From positions 49,348,521 to 49,391,968 of the forward strand of contig CM060335.1 in NCBI GenBank assembly GCA_030674155.1: a stretch of DNA of 43,448 nucleotides, given 5' to 3'. The notes beneath the pieces are model-generated. The model was not told the origin of the DNA. It saw nothing but the letters and a program-made list of their open reading frames with translations, and searched no databases. Each line of letters opens with the position of its first letter. Within the stretch, counting starts at the first letter, position 1. This DNA comes from Stramonita haemastoma. Lineage: Eukaryota > Mollusca > Gastropoda > Neogastropoda > Muricidae. The position numbers and the translations under genes were made by a program. Positions 11,896 through 23,767 of the stretch are shown here, in pieces.

Positions 11896-11931
<36 letters not shown>

Positions 11932-11962
11932 ACACACACACCCACACACACCCACACCTACT
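11545..11962. repeat. C-tract/AC/CTGT block (module M8, third unit)
   Basis: Several poly(C) runs of 9-18 bases and a (CTGT)n tract at about 11872-11930. The agct..aa..tttcac word occurs near 11657, 11723 and 11826. Confidence 0.85.
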
Positions 11963-12223
11963 TTATAACATATTACTGGCAGTAAGGGAAAATTATGCAC
12001 GCTGATTGCTTCTTGTCTGGAAAAATTCTCCCAGTTTTAGGTAATAATCACTTGAGCGGTTTTTCCAGGTCACTGATATTTCACTTGCATGATTATCTGT
12101 CACTGATGCCCCCCCCCCCCCCCCCCCACTTTGAAACACACATGCACACACACTGACCACAAAAAGTTGCTTTCCGTGATCAAATCACTATTGACACAAA
12201 TTCAGTTTCAAATTATTTCAGAT

Positions 12224-12226
<3 letters not shown>

Positions 12227-12257
<31 letters not shown>

Positions 12258-12306
12258 GGAATTTATATAGCGCTATATCTTGCAAAAACAAATCAAAGCG
12301 CTTATT
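12227..12306 (-). mobile_element. 80-bp retroposon 3'-end insertion with empty sites
   Basis: Other copies of the same repeat module (about 10136 and 11048) read gatattcaaactaattc without interruption. Here 80 bp are inserted after gatatt: (AAT)n, then a GGAATTTATATAGCGC word, then caaagcgctta, then att repeated. Read on the minus strand it ends in agcgctatataaattcc plus (ATT)n. The same motif lies beyond the L2-like RT relic at 29190-29240, so I infer a severely 5'-truncated L2-type tail, or a SINE sharing that tail, with a 3-4 base target duplication. Confidence 0.75.
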
Positions 12307-12345
12307 CAAACTAATTCAACTGAGAGCAAATTTAGATGACCATAT

Positions 12346-12474
12346 CCATGTTTATGCAAGTTCCATTACAACTTTATCAAATCAATGTCTACAGAATTTT
12401 AATTACAACTTTATCAAATCATTGCTTACACAAGTTCAATTACAACTTCATCAAATCAATGCTGACACAAGTTA
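12346..12474. repeat. 37-bp minisatellite, about 3 copies
   Basis: Three units of the 37-bp repeat ending in caatgctgacacaagtt, as in the other higher-order units. Confidence 0.85.
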
Positions 12475-12861
12475 AGCATGAACATACAAGCATTGCAAAG
12501 ACCACCACAACCAGGTTTCAACTAATGATCACTCTTATGTACATATAAAAAAAATGGAAAAAAAAAAAACGAAAAAAAGAAAACCACACATGTAATAAGG
12601 TATGTCATAATTCCAAACTTTTTTAACATTCTAATCACTTGGGGAAAAAAAATAAGAGAAAAGAAAAAAAAATCACCAGACACAAACCGAACATTCATTC
12701 CTCAATATATTAATTCAGTCATCGCAAAAGTTGCAAATATACTTATTTTATCTGTCATCCATCATCACCTAAAGCTAGTATTTTTTGTAATAATGGCAAA
12801 CTCATGTCATGACAATTACCTATTTCAGTTTTTTTTTCACTTTAAATCTGTCAAAGACAAG

Positions 12862-12867
12862 CAATAA

Positions 12868-12898
<31 letters not shown>

Positions 12899-12908
12899 CC
12901 AGTAAAAA

Positions 12909-12967
<59 letters not shown>

Positions 12968-13119
12968 CATCTCCCTCCTCCATCCTCCTCCACTCATCCT
13001 CTCTCTCATCTCTCTCTCTCTACTCTCTCGAACACACACAAAACACACATATACACACACATACAAACACACACATACATACACACAGACAACACACATA
13101 CACACACACACCCATACAA

Positions 13120-13174
<55 letters not shown>

Positions 13175-13184
13175 ACATACACAC

Positions 13185-13215
<31 letters not shown>

Positions 13216-13348
13216 CCATACAATCACACACCCATACACACACACACACACACACACACATAACACACACCACAACACACCTCCTCCCACACTCAGGCTG
13301 AAAAGTTATACACACACTCAAACTCCTCGACCCCCCCCCCCCCCCCCC
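12862..13348. repeat. microsatellite block running into the assembly gap
   Basis: CT tract, then AC tracts with scattered extra A and missing C bases, then a poly(C) run that ends at the N gap. The irregular interruptions are absent from the matching sequence at 14233-14662, which suggests consensus errors at a contig end. Confidence 0.85.
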
Positions 13349-13448
13349 NNNNNNNNNNNNNNNNNNNNNNNNNNNNNNNNNNNNNNNNNNNNNNNNNNNN
13401 NNNNNNNNNNNNNNNNNNNNNNNNNNNNNNNNNNNNNNNNNNNNNNNN
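13349..13448. other. assembly gap, exactly 100 N
   Basis: One hundred unknown bases flanked on both sides by poly(C). A round number of N usually marks a scaffold join of unknown size. It sits between two near-identical sequences. Confidence 0.99.
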
Positions 13449-13489
<41 letters not shown>

Positions 13490-14235
13490 ACTTTGAAACA
13501 CACATGCACACACACTGACCACAAAAAGTTGCTTTCCGTGATCAAATCACTATTGACACAAAATTCAGTTTCAAATTATTTCAGATATTAATAATAATAA
13601 TAATAATAATATAATAATAAATGGAATTTATATAGCGCTATATCTTGCAAAAACAAATCAAAGCGCTTATTCAAACTAATTCAACTGAGAGCAAATTTAG
13701 ATGACCATATCCATGTTTATGCAAGTTCCATTACAACTTTATCAAATCAATGTCTACAGAATTTTAATTACAACTTTATCAAATCATTGCTTACACAAGT
13801 TCAATTACAACTTCATCAAATCAATGCTGACACAAGTTAAGCATGAACATACAAGCATTGCAAAGACCACCACAACCAGGTTTCAACTAATGATCACTCT
13901 TATGTACATATAAAAAAAATGGAAAAAAAAAAAAACGAAAAAAAAGAAAACCACACATGTAATAAGGTATGTCATAATTCCAAACTTTTTTAACATTCTA
14001 ATCACTTGGGGAAAAAAAATAAGAGAAAAGAAAAAAAAATCACCAGACACAAACCGAACATTCATTCCTCAATATATTAATTCAGTCATCGCAAAAGTTG
14101 CAAATATACTTATTTTATCTGTCATCCATCATCACCTAAAGCTAGTATTTTTTGTAATAATGGCAAACTCATGTCATGACAATTACCTATTTCAGTTTTT
14201 TTTTCACTTTTAAATCTGTCAAAGACAAGCAATAA

Positions 14236-14266
<31 letters not shown>

Positions 14267-14276
14267 CCAGTAAAAA

Positions 14277-14355
<79 letters not shown>

Positions 14356-14442
14356 AACACACACACACACACATATACACACACATACATACACACACAT
14401 ACATACACACAGACACACACATACACACACACACCCATACAA

Positions 14443-14497
<55 letters not shown>

Positions 14498-14504
14498 TAC
14501 ACAC

Positions 14505-14535
<31 letters not shown>

Positions 14536-14665
14536 CCCATACAATCACACACCCATACACACACACACACACACACACACATACACACACACACACACCT
14601 CCTCCCACACTCAGGCTGAAAAGTTATACACACACTCAAACTCCTCGACCCCCCCCCCCCCCCCC
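13449..14665. repeat. near-identical copy of 12110-13348
   Basis: From the poly(C) before actttgaaacacacatgc onward, this repeats the sequence left of the gap. It includes the 80-bp insertion (here 13590-13671), three 37-bp units, the CT and AC tracts and the final ctcctcgacccc. The differences I found are indels in homopolymers and short repeats, with no clear substitution in the unique parts. Other units of the array differ far more. I infer the same locus was assembled twice, though a very recent duplication is possible. Confidence 0.8.
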
Positions 14666-14767
14666 CTTTTCTCTCTCTCTCTCTGTCTCTCTCTCTCTCT
14701 GTCTCTCTCCCTCTCTCTGTCTCTCTCTCTCTCTCTGTCTCTCTCTCTGTCTCTCTCTCTCTCTCTG

Positions 14768-14821
<54 letters not shown>

Positions 14822-14923
14822 ACTCCCTCCTTCCCACCAGCTTAAGTTTCACACCCCCTCCTTTTTCTTTCAACCCCCCTCCCCCACCACACACACACAC
14901 ACACACTCACACACACACACACA

Positions 14924-14977
<54 letters not shown>

Positions 14978-15175
14978 AGCTAACCAGTTTCACCTACACA
15001 CAACTTTCCCCCCCCCCCCCCCTCTCCCCCACTCACCCCTTCCACACACTCACTCCCCTCTCCCAAATACACACCATCTAGAAAGTTATCTGTATACACA
15101 CACAAGTACCCTCCCCCCAACATACACACACACACACCCCCACACACACCATTACATTATACAGCAAATTTCACC
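14666..15175. repeat. CT/CTGT, AC and C tracts, end of the array
   Basis: (CT)n with interspersed GT at about 14670-14817 and (AC)n at about 14889-14976. There are also poly(C) runs and three copies of the accagct..a..ttcac word (near 14840, 14968 and 15073). The array then fades into unique sequence. Confidence 0.8.
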
Positions 15176-15606
15176 AGGTAAAAAATGCGCTACTTTTCCA
15201 AGGAGAGCAGATCACCACAGCATATCCCCCCTTTTCTTTTCAACCTTTGTTATATCTATTTGCTCTTGTATCAGGAAGCTTTCCAAAATAACTCTGCATA
15301 AGAACACATTCTTGCTGTCATGGATTCTTCAATCAGTATTGACAGTGCTTTGCACACAGAGTTTTTGCTTGTTGTCTAAACTGAAAGAGTAGCACTTCAT
15401 TATATTTTTCTTCTCTGAAGTGTCATAAAATGAGGTAATATCTGAATTCAGATGGGATTTAGAGTGCAGAACTCTGGTAACTTGATTTTAGGGTAAATCT
15501 GTTGTCTCTAGACCACTACCACTGCCCTTGGTATAATCTGTTTTAGCTAAAGATAGAATGTATCTGCCAAACTTACATAATTATGTGCATCAACTACATT
15601 TTCCAG
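15176..15606. other. non-coding, nothing recognised
   Basis: Unique-looking AT-rich sequence after the array. No gene was recognised. Confidence 0.45.
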
Positions 15607-16262
15607 GATTAGAGCTAAGACAAGCTTCACACTAGTAAGGCAAGCTGCACACTGGTAAGGCAAGCTACACACTCTGACACTGGTAAGACAAGCTTCACAC
15701 TGTTAAGACAAGCTACACACAGCTGATGCAAACTTTACACAACTGATGCAAAATAAACACAGCTAAGAAAAGCTACACACACCTGAGGCAAACTACACAC
15801 ACAAAGAAAAATAGCAATACAAAACTAAGGCATGCTACTTTGTGATAAGAAAACTGGGTATACAAAGCTAAAGCGTGCAAAATAGATATCAGAAACAGAG
15901 AATAGAGAGCCATGGAAGCAGGTTAAACAGCCACAGACATAGCCATGAAGTAAATTACAGATCAACAGCAAGCTACTCAGAGCGAAGACATGTAACACAG
16001 AGCTAAGATAAAAGCTACACAGAGCTAAAACAAGTACCTCAGGGCAGAAAAAATGACTATGCAAAGCCACGGCAAGCCTCAGTGAATTAAGACAACCTGC
16101 TAAACAGAGCTAAGGCAATACACTCAGACCAATGGCAATATACACAGAGCTATGACAATCTACACAGAGCTATGGCAATCTACAAAGAGCTATGACAATC
16201 TACGCAAAGCTATGGCAATCTACACAGAGCTAATGCAGCTACACAGAGCTAAGACAACCTAT
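15607..16262. repeat. degenerate ~20-bp minisatellite
   Basis: Units resemble CAGAGCTATGGCAATCTACA at the right end (about 16130-16260, clean 20-bp spacing) and gtaaggcaagctacacact at the left end. The middle is decayed, with only agctaag/acaca words left. The 81-residue minus frame across it is a repeat translation. Confidence 0.8.
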
Positions 16263-17367
16263 ACAAGGACTGATTCAAGAATGGGTAACCGCTAAAAGCA
16301 CCAACAGATAATCATACCAACTCACTTTTCAAGCAAAGTCAGCTCATTTGCAAGCATCAAGAATGAAACCTACAACTGGAATCATTCAAATCAAAGGAGC
16401 CTACAAAACATATTTTATTGCAACTATTTGGAACTAAAGACACTGAGACAGAGCTCATAACTAAATCACCTCAAATCCTCTCCACAGAACCTGTAAATGG
16501 CACCATCAACACGAACACACCCAGCATACATCCCCAAAGTTGGAATGCGGCTACCTTCATGGTGGGCAAAAACAGCTGCATACCCAAACTCTTACCATTG
16601 GTGAACCTCAGCTCTAGCCAAGGAACACACACACACAAAGTAACTGTTGGCATTTATTAAGAAAATAAAAATTGAACTGAAGGCAGTGGTGGAGCTGACG
16701 TCACAAAACTGACTGGTAGGGTGTGGGGGCTGTGTGCCTGTTCTTTACTCAGAGAAGCCACACCTACACTTCATAGTGCATCATCCAATCCAAGGAATTG
16801 ATTGTTAGGGTGTTAAACACACTGACCATAAACTTTATATGTAGCATTTGACTATATATTAGTTTATATCAATTTAGATGAAAATAGTAAAATAAAAGTA
16901 GAGTGACCCAGATAATGGTTTAATACAATTACAAATTAATAAGAGAAAGTATGGAATGAACAAAAACAAGAAAAATATAGTAAACTACTGTAAGAATACA
17001 GTAACAGGAGTTAATGGATCAGCTTTCAAATTATCACTTAGTATTAAGACTAGAAGTGAAGCTGAAACTTAGTAAGTCTAATTAATCTTAGTGCTGTATC
17101 ATTATGTTCAAACAACTAGGCAACAGAAACTTAAGATGGTTAACTCATAACAGCACAGATACAATAATTGGAAAAACTGTGCTCCAGAACTTCAATAAAC
17201 TCATAAGGCTGCTGATGTTTTACTGTTCATTTCTTATTTAGTCATTATTGTTTCATACTATTAATATCTTCTGGTCTTATCGACACCTACACCACATAAT
17301 GTACATAAGCTCTGAAAAATAACACTCCCCAAATATTCAGGAATGGTGACCAAGCCTGTAAACACAC

Positions 17368-17369
<2 letters not shown>
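16263..17369. other. non-coding, nothing recognised
   Basis: Two overlapping frames of 60-80 residues on opposite strands at 16418-16660 share the same bases and neither resembles a known family. The rest is AT-rich with many stops in all frames. Confidence 0.4.
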
Positions 17370-17422
<53 letters not shown>

Positions 17423-17461
17423 CACCCACACACACATGCATGCACACACACACACACACAC
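17370..17461. repeat. (AC)n microsatellite
   Basis: AC runs with tgcaccc and tgcatgc interruptions. Confidence 0.92.
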
Positions 17462-17689
17462 CTTTGAAAGCAGTGCAGTCCAGTGGATCTGAGCATTCCT
17501 AAGCTCTCTCCAAGAATGGGACAAAACCAAACAGTGAGCACTGCAGCCTTACTACTTTACTCCATGCCTTGTCATTAGTTGCAAAAAAACCACAAAGCTC
17601 CTACTGAAGCAAGCAATGACTCGCGCTGTACATAGATAACCCCCACATGCTACCTTCACCTTCACCCATTCTATACTCTTGTTGACTGT

Positions 17690-18175
17690 TGGGACATCAC
17701 TGACGATTTTGCAGGCTGCTTCCTCTACTCCTTGCAATCCTCAACTTTCTGTAGTATTTCGTTCTACTCAAGGCCAATCCACTTTCTGATTGTCTCCCCA
17801 TCTTTTTTTCTGTCTCCTTCTTTGTCTCCCTCCTTGTGCTGTTCACTGTGGGATAGTCTTGGCCAGTCCAGATGTTTGTATGAGTCTTTTCACTCATGTC
17901 AGGAAGTCTTCATACGGCCCAATGGCGTTTCTTATTCTAGTTCTCACTTCCTCGTTGGTCATGTGATCTCTGTATGAGATACCAGGATGTTTGAAAAAGT
18001 ATCTCATCTTCAGTGCCCGTATCTATCTTTCAATGTCTTCTGTTATGGTCCTCTGTACATGCCTACAAAAATGTGGATATGACAAGGGGACATATCAGTC
18101 TAATCTTGGAGCCAACAGCGATGTTCATGTTAATCCAGAGGACTTTTAGTTTGGTCACTGCAGCTGTTGTCTGGG
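17690..18175 (-). pseudogene. RTE-like non-LTR retrotransposon relic
   Basis: On the minus strand, in order from high to low coordinates, broken frames read AVTKLKVLWINMNIAVGSKI (about 18160-18100), then DHMTNEEVRTRI-like text, then IGPYEDFLT-like text, then a basic tract and IRKWIGLE-like text near 17790. This is the order of the post-polymerase region of RTE-type endonuclease-reverse transcriptases, the same family as the copy at 23377-24152. Frameshifts and stops are frequent, so it is old and dead. The stretch 18176-18310 continues it without recognisable motifs. Confidence 0.75.
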
Positions 18176-18825
18176 CTCCTTTGTGGTTTTCAAGTCAATC
18201 AGCATTGTCCTTCCTCCATAGTTGACTATTCCCTCATGGTTTTCAAGTGAATTGGCCACACTGCTCTCAATGGCAACATCAGTGGTAACAAAGTCAACAG
18301 CGGACAGTTCAGAATTAGCTGCTCAATTTTTTCAGCAGAATAACTAACATCTTCCACTCTTCTCTCCATGGGTCTTTTCACTCTGGTCTCTTCTCCCTTC
18401 ACTCTCTCTCTTTTATAAACCTCTGGTCCTTTCTTCTCTTATTGTCAAACTTTTATAGACCTACCATTGGGTGATTTTATTATGCTAATCATACGTAATT
18501 CTTTCTTTTGAAACACATAACTTTTCAATTCATGAAGAAGTTTTGTTTTCAGTACAGGCCAAACAACAAGGCGATATTGGTGGGGGCAGGGGGATCATAT
18601 GTATTGACCATAAGACTCTAGGGGGAGGCAAGGGAGAGGAAGGGGGGGGGGGACAGAGTGAAAGAAACAGAATGAGACTGACTACATGTGTGTTTTAATC
18701 TACTCAAATCCATCATTGGTGTCCATGGTTGATCATAATAGATCTACGCTAAAATGAACTGTTGACAGAGAGAAGAAATGGGCCACAATCAGAGGGAGGT
18801 AGAGGAGGCTGACCAGGTGTTGCTG
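18176..18825. other. non-coding, nothing recognised
   Basis: Contains a poly(G) run near 18641-18651 and two tggttttcaagt words about 54 bp apart. No gene recognised. Confidence 0.4.
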
Positions 18826-18968
18826 GTGATCAATTCAACTTGTACTCCAGTCATGTCAATTCAACTTGTTCTCCTATGTCATGTCAATTCAACTTGTACT
18901 CCTGTCATGTCAATTCAACTTGTTCTCCTATGTCATGTCAATTCAACTTGTTCTCTTATGTCATATCT
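18826..18968. repeat. 54-bp dimeric tandem repeat
   Basis: The word GTCAATTCAACTTGT recurs five times at alternating spacings of about 26 and 28 bp. Units alternate between tactcctgtcat and tctcctatgtcat endings, so the true repeat is a 54-bp dimer. Confidence 0.88.
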
Positions 18969-20400
18969 TTAGCCAGAAGTAGGCGTTATAGTAAAGTAGG
19001 AACTGGTTTGCAGAGAGAAGGAATGGCCAGACATGCTCAGCATGAAAGAGCAGCATCTGACAGAGGAGGATGGCAACAAAGGTCTGACTGCACAGTTCCT
19101 AAGACTCCCCTTTAGTCAGGTACAAAAGTAATGTTAGTAAAAGGAGGGGTCTATAAATGAGTTTATCATAAAATATATCTTCCGCAGAGTATATTATTAT
19201 TACCTCCTACTCACTTCTCAAATTGCTTGCATTTCTATCATGTATTTTTATATGATACGCTTCTAATCCAATCCTATCATGTTGTTTATAGCCCCGCTGA
19301 CCACAAAGGCCACACTGGGGCTGTCACCGCATAGAATTTTAAATCTTGGAATAAAACTGTGCAACTAAATACCAATTAAAATGGGGTATAACTCTAACTC
19401 TACTATCCTTCCTTGTATTGACGCCCTGGTCAACTATAAGGGTCAAACCAGGTCAGGCAATGACTGCTCTGTCAGTAAGAATACTTAAGTGTAAAACCCA
19501 CATTACATCACAATTTTTCAATCCTTCATGTGTCCAGATGATTCACACACCTATATTCATAATTTGTTCACGTACTGCAACCCCAACAAGCCACCCATCC
19601 CTGTAAGTTTACACTGAAATTTCTTCTTGCTTCATCTTTAAAGTTGTGTCAAATGTGGAAAGGAAAAAACTGTAGCAATTTAAACTTTTTTTTAGTTATT
19701 CTATTTCCTATCTTCCTTGTTAAGTAGTCCTCATTTCACTTCAGCCACAAGGATTGTGTTAACCACTATACAGCACTCGGTCTCACAGGTCACACACTTA
19801 CACTAGGATTCACACACATGAGGAGACAGCTTGCACACAGAACACAGGTTTGTTTTTGCATGACTGTAATGCATGTGCTGAAGTCTTTAATGTGTTGCGA
19901 GTATATGAGGATCTGAATGGTGTTGAACAAGGACTCCTAGACCCCATACTTCTTTGCTGATTGTTCCGACAGAAACTATTGTAGTCTGTAGTGTGAGCAA
20001 AAATGTGTGGAGCTGCCGTAAAGTGCAAGACAAGTCAGGCCCTGCATGTCTGACTTCAACGCAAGAGAAAATTGTTATCTTTCTGGAAGACTTGCAACTG
20101 CTAACAACCTCCAGTTTCTATTTCACTATTGAGGCAAAACACCATGGAAAAATGCCCAACACCACAACTGAACCACCACACTGCTACTACAGGCATCAGA
20201 ACCAGGATGACAACTCCTACATTCAGGATAAAGCCTAGTCCTACACATTACCACCATTGCTGGAGCTTGTAAGAGCAGCAGTACAGAAATACCATGCAAT
20301 ATAATAGAATCTAGCACACAACAGGGATGACATCTCCCAGGATATGAAACCAGGTGATTCTTTTTCACATACTTATGCTTTCAAACACCCAGATTTAAAA
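18969..20400. other. non-coding, possible SINE remnants
   Basis: No gene recognised. Two short imperfect stem-loops with similar layout occur at about 19292-19322 (gcccc..ggggc) and 19421-19454 (cctggt..accagg). They resemble dispersed SINE-tail sequence but I cannot name a family. The 94-residue frame at 19954-20238 matches nothing I know. Confidence 0.35.
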
Positions 20401-20422
20401 AAAAATTCGCTGTTTGCCGATG

Positions 20423-20580
20423 CTCTTTATTTCCAGTCCATATATCTGAAATGACCTCTCTCTCTCCCTTGGCCAAATTTCTACATTTGATACTTCCAAA
20501 TCCAGACTCCAAACACATCTATTTCTGACCAATGACCTTCCCCAATACTTATACGGTCTCTTATCTGTTCCTAAAGATAA
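20423..20580 (+). pseudogene. L2-like retrotransposon RT C-terminus relic
   Basis: The plus frame reads LFISSPYI, stop, NDLSLSLGQISTFDT, then SKSRLQTHLF. This matches the conserved C-terminal end of L2/CR1-type reverse transcriptases (the pattern FS..PYIWN.LPLSLR, then STFDSFKSRLKTHLF). The W of IWN has become a stop. It runs directly into the compound microsatellite at 20583, where the element's 3' UTR would be expected. Confidence 0.75.
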
Positions 20581-20582
20581 AT

Positions 20583-21376
<794 letters not shown>

Positions 21377-21492
21377 AAATTCTGGACTCCTTTGTAAACA
21401 AAAAAAAGTTTTGTTCAATTTCACTATAAATGACAAAAGCTGAAAAAGTACACTTGCTAATAAAAGGTATTATCAACCAAAAGCACTTGCAA

Positions 21493-21860
21493 AACAAGGC
21501 ACAGTAGTTAGCACAATGGACGTTTCGCTGAAAGGTCGGAGGGTTGATTTCCAAGCAATGCTTCTTTGGATCCCACCTAGCTCCAACCTTGTGTGAGTTT
21601 ACTATGGGCTCATTGGGAAGACTTGGACCACACAGTTGAGTATCATGGTTGCATGGAACACCACCAAAATCACCCAGAAGCCATGCAAGGCCCATCCAGC
21701 CCCACAGCATCCTGACACTGATAAGCTCTCTGAAGACTGCTGGCTGGAGATCCAACATGCAGCTGGGTATGGCTGGGGTGGTGAGTTCAGAACAAGCAGC
21801 ATGGGGACAGCAGGAAAGGTCCATCACACAAGATGAGCAACACAAAAAACACACACACCA
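21493..21860 (+). mobile_element. tRNA-derived SINE
   Basis: An A-box-like TAGTTAGCACAATGG at 21505-21519 and a B-box-like GGGTTGATTTCC at 21541-21552 mark a tRNA-derived Pol III head. The body runs to about 21860, ending in gagcaacacaaaaaacacac. Its last 100 bp resemble the last 100 bp of the element at 22163-22485. Box spacing is shorter than in a functional tRNA and the acceptor stem does not pair, so it is not a tRNA gene. Confidence 0.65.
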
Positions 21861-22162
21861 CAGAGACAACCCACCTTGTCAGCACTGCATCCTCTCTGGA
21901 AAAGGGGAAATGCCTGAGATCCATTCAGGCTTTCCATTTCTGGTCTCTTGTCCTTGTTGAGCAGTAGCCTACATGGCATGTTCTTTTCACTCAAACATTT
22001 GTTGAGCAGGAAGGCCAATCTTGATGACACCAGCCCCATGAAGTGTTTGTGCAATGAATATAATGTTAACTTACTCTATGGCCTAATGTGACTGAAAATT
22101 CTTCCCTTTGGAATTTTCATCAGTACAGAGGGCCTAGACTAGAGCTTTAGCAGTCACAGCTT

Positions 22163-22485
22163 TCATCTCTCTTCATGGGCATCCACAAGTAGTGGTAGCA
22201 CCACTGAGATCTGGGGAACTGAAAACCTGAATCTCCAGTCTAACAACTGTGGCAATGTGGTTAATACATCAGCATCTTGACTGTGTGCAGGGCCCCTCTG
22301 GCTGGTGGCCTCACGGCGGCCTAATATTGATGGGCTCCCTGTGGACTGCCAATCCCGAGGATGAGACACAATGAATCAGGGTATGGCTGTGGCGGGGATA
22401 TTTAAATGAGCAGCATTGGAACAACAGGATGGGGACATCTCAGAAGACGAGGCAGCAAAAAAGGAAAAAAAAAAAAAAAGAACCA
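22163..22485 (+). mobile_element. SINE related to the 21493 copy
   Basis: The 3' part shares GGGTATGGCTG, then agcagcat..g.aca.cagga, then agacgaggcagcaaaaaa with the preceding element and ends in an A-rich tail at about 22460-22480. A possible head, tgtggttaatacatcagc, lies near 22254 but is too diverged to assign. The same orientation and short distance suggest two separate insertions. Confidence 0.5.
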
Positions 22486-23364
22486 CAAGGAACAGAACTG
22501 CTTCACCCTGACAACACATTAACATAGAGCCACTGCAGAAATAAGCACAACTCTTTTTTCTGACACTACAGCAGAAGCATTTAGCATTTCAAATAAATCC
22601 ATACATTAGCAATAATATTAAATAATGATAGCTGATACTAAAAATTGAGAAGAGACCCATAACTCTCCATAAAGCCAACCTCCACAGCTGGCTTCATGAC
22701 CTACATAAAATCAGTAACTACAGTAGTGCTATGTGGAATGCAGAAATATCTGTGAGCTTCAGCTTTCAACCTGAACCTAGTGTCCAACGCTACAATACAC
22801 TGTGGTCTAGCTACCTACACAGACAAAGACCCTGCCGTTCCTTTGAACATTTCTCTCTCTGACTTAAGACAATCGTCACACAGACTTGTCAACCACCTAC
22901 CTCTCAAAATCTCCCTCCTACAACTGCTGTTGTTGTTCAAAGTCCTCTCTCCTTTCTGACAAATGCTGCATGTCCTCCACAGCCCTGGGGCTGCTCTCCA
23001 CTGCTCCTGAGGAACAGAGAACAACAGCATTAGAGAGACGGTCTACTGAAAGGTTACCCTCCTCTGCTACTGTTGCTATCAGAACAATGAAAGTTTACAG
23101 CATCATGGCCATTCCCACCAGCTACACTCCATCATCCAGTCTTTCCAGTTAGCTAGCTTCACATGTTCTGAACAAAGGTAAAACATGGCTCTACAGATTT
23201 TGGGGAGAAAATATTGATGGGGGGGGGGGGCTTTTCAAGGCCTTGCCTTTTTAAATCATTCTTTAACTACTTTTACATATCAGACCTTGAAACAAAGACC
23301 CCCAAATAATTTTTCCAAAGGACCTTTAAGGGTTGTATGAGCCTTGATTATTTGATAATGCAAT
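22486..23364. other. non-coding, nothing recognised
   Basis: Frames of 71 and 88 residues on opposite strands at 22815-23152 overlap and match no family. A poly(G) run lies at about 23219-23230. The right end has caatacaatgcaatgc words, part of which form the left target-site duplication of the next element. Confidence 0.4.
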
Positions 23365-23376
23365 ACAATGCAATGC
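23365..23376. repeat. left target-site duplication
   Basis: ACAATGCAATGC, identical to 24153-24164, immediately outside the retrotransposon tail. Confidence 0.75.
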
Positions 23377-23407
23377 TTTCTTCTTCTTCTTCTATCCCAT
23401 AGTCTGT

Positions 23408-23757
23408 TTAGACCGTAGGGGCACCACAGAAGACCTCGCAACCAGCTCTCCATTTCCGTCTGTCCTCAACCTTTCTCAGGGTGTCACTCAGCCTGAGGCC
23501 CGTCCACTCTCGGATGTTGTCCTCCCATCTCTTTCTCTGCCTGCCTCTCCTCCCACCTTGCACAATTCCTTGCAGAATCGTCTTGGCAAGCCCTGTTGAT
23601 CTTGCGACGTGCCCATACCACTTCAGTTTGCGTTTTTTTTTAACTGTGGTCAGGAGATCTTTAAAGGGCCTGATGGCTTGACCGATTCTGATTCTCACTT
23701 CCTCGTTAGTAATGTGGTCTTTGTAAGTGATGCCAAGGAGTCTGCTGGGAAAGAAGC
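23408..23757 (-). pseudogene. RTE-like RT C-terminal segment, 3' part
   Basis: The frame reads RLLGITYKDHITNEEVRIRI, then KLKWYGHVAR, then ILQGIVQGGRRGRQRKRWED, NIREWTG and a natural stop. This C-terminal basic region, with WYGHV and GRQRKRWEDNI, is a familiar signature of RTE-type endonuclease-reverse transcriptases in invertebrates. It is 5'-truncated and cannot act alone. The terminal stop and clean frame indicate little decay since insertion. Confidence 0.85.
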
Positions 23758-23767
23758 AGAATTAGGT

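Larger units (their letters stand above)
8940..15175. repeat. higher-order tandem repeat array
   Basis: The same ordered set of modules recurs. M1 begins near ATAACATATTACTGGCAG. M2 is a ttcagatattcaaactaa block. M3 is a 37-bp minisatellite. M4 is tacaagcattccaaagacc. M5 is a gtcataattccaaac block. M6 is cacaaaccccaaacattc. M7 is an acctaaagctag..tctgaaatctctcaaa block. M8 is a microsatellite block of C runs, AC and CT with a caccagctaaaaagtttcac word. Units run about 8940-9855 (M5-M8 only), 9856-10981, 10982-11962, 11963-13348 and 13449-15175. Units differ by module loss: M1 is mostly deleted in the third and M5 is absent from it. Nothing here is coding. Confidence 0.88.

Noticed and set aside
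22815..23152. Overlapping 71- and 88-residue frames as a possible exon
   Set aside because: Both strands are equally open and neither resembles a known family.
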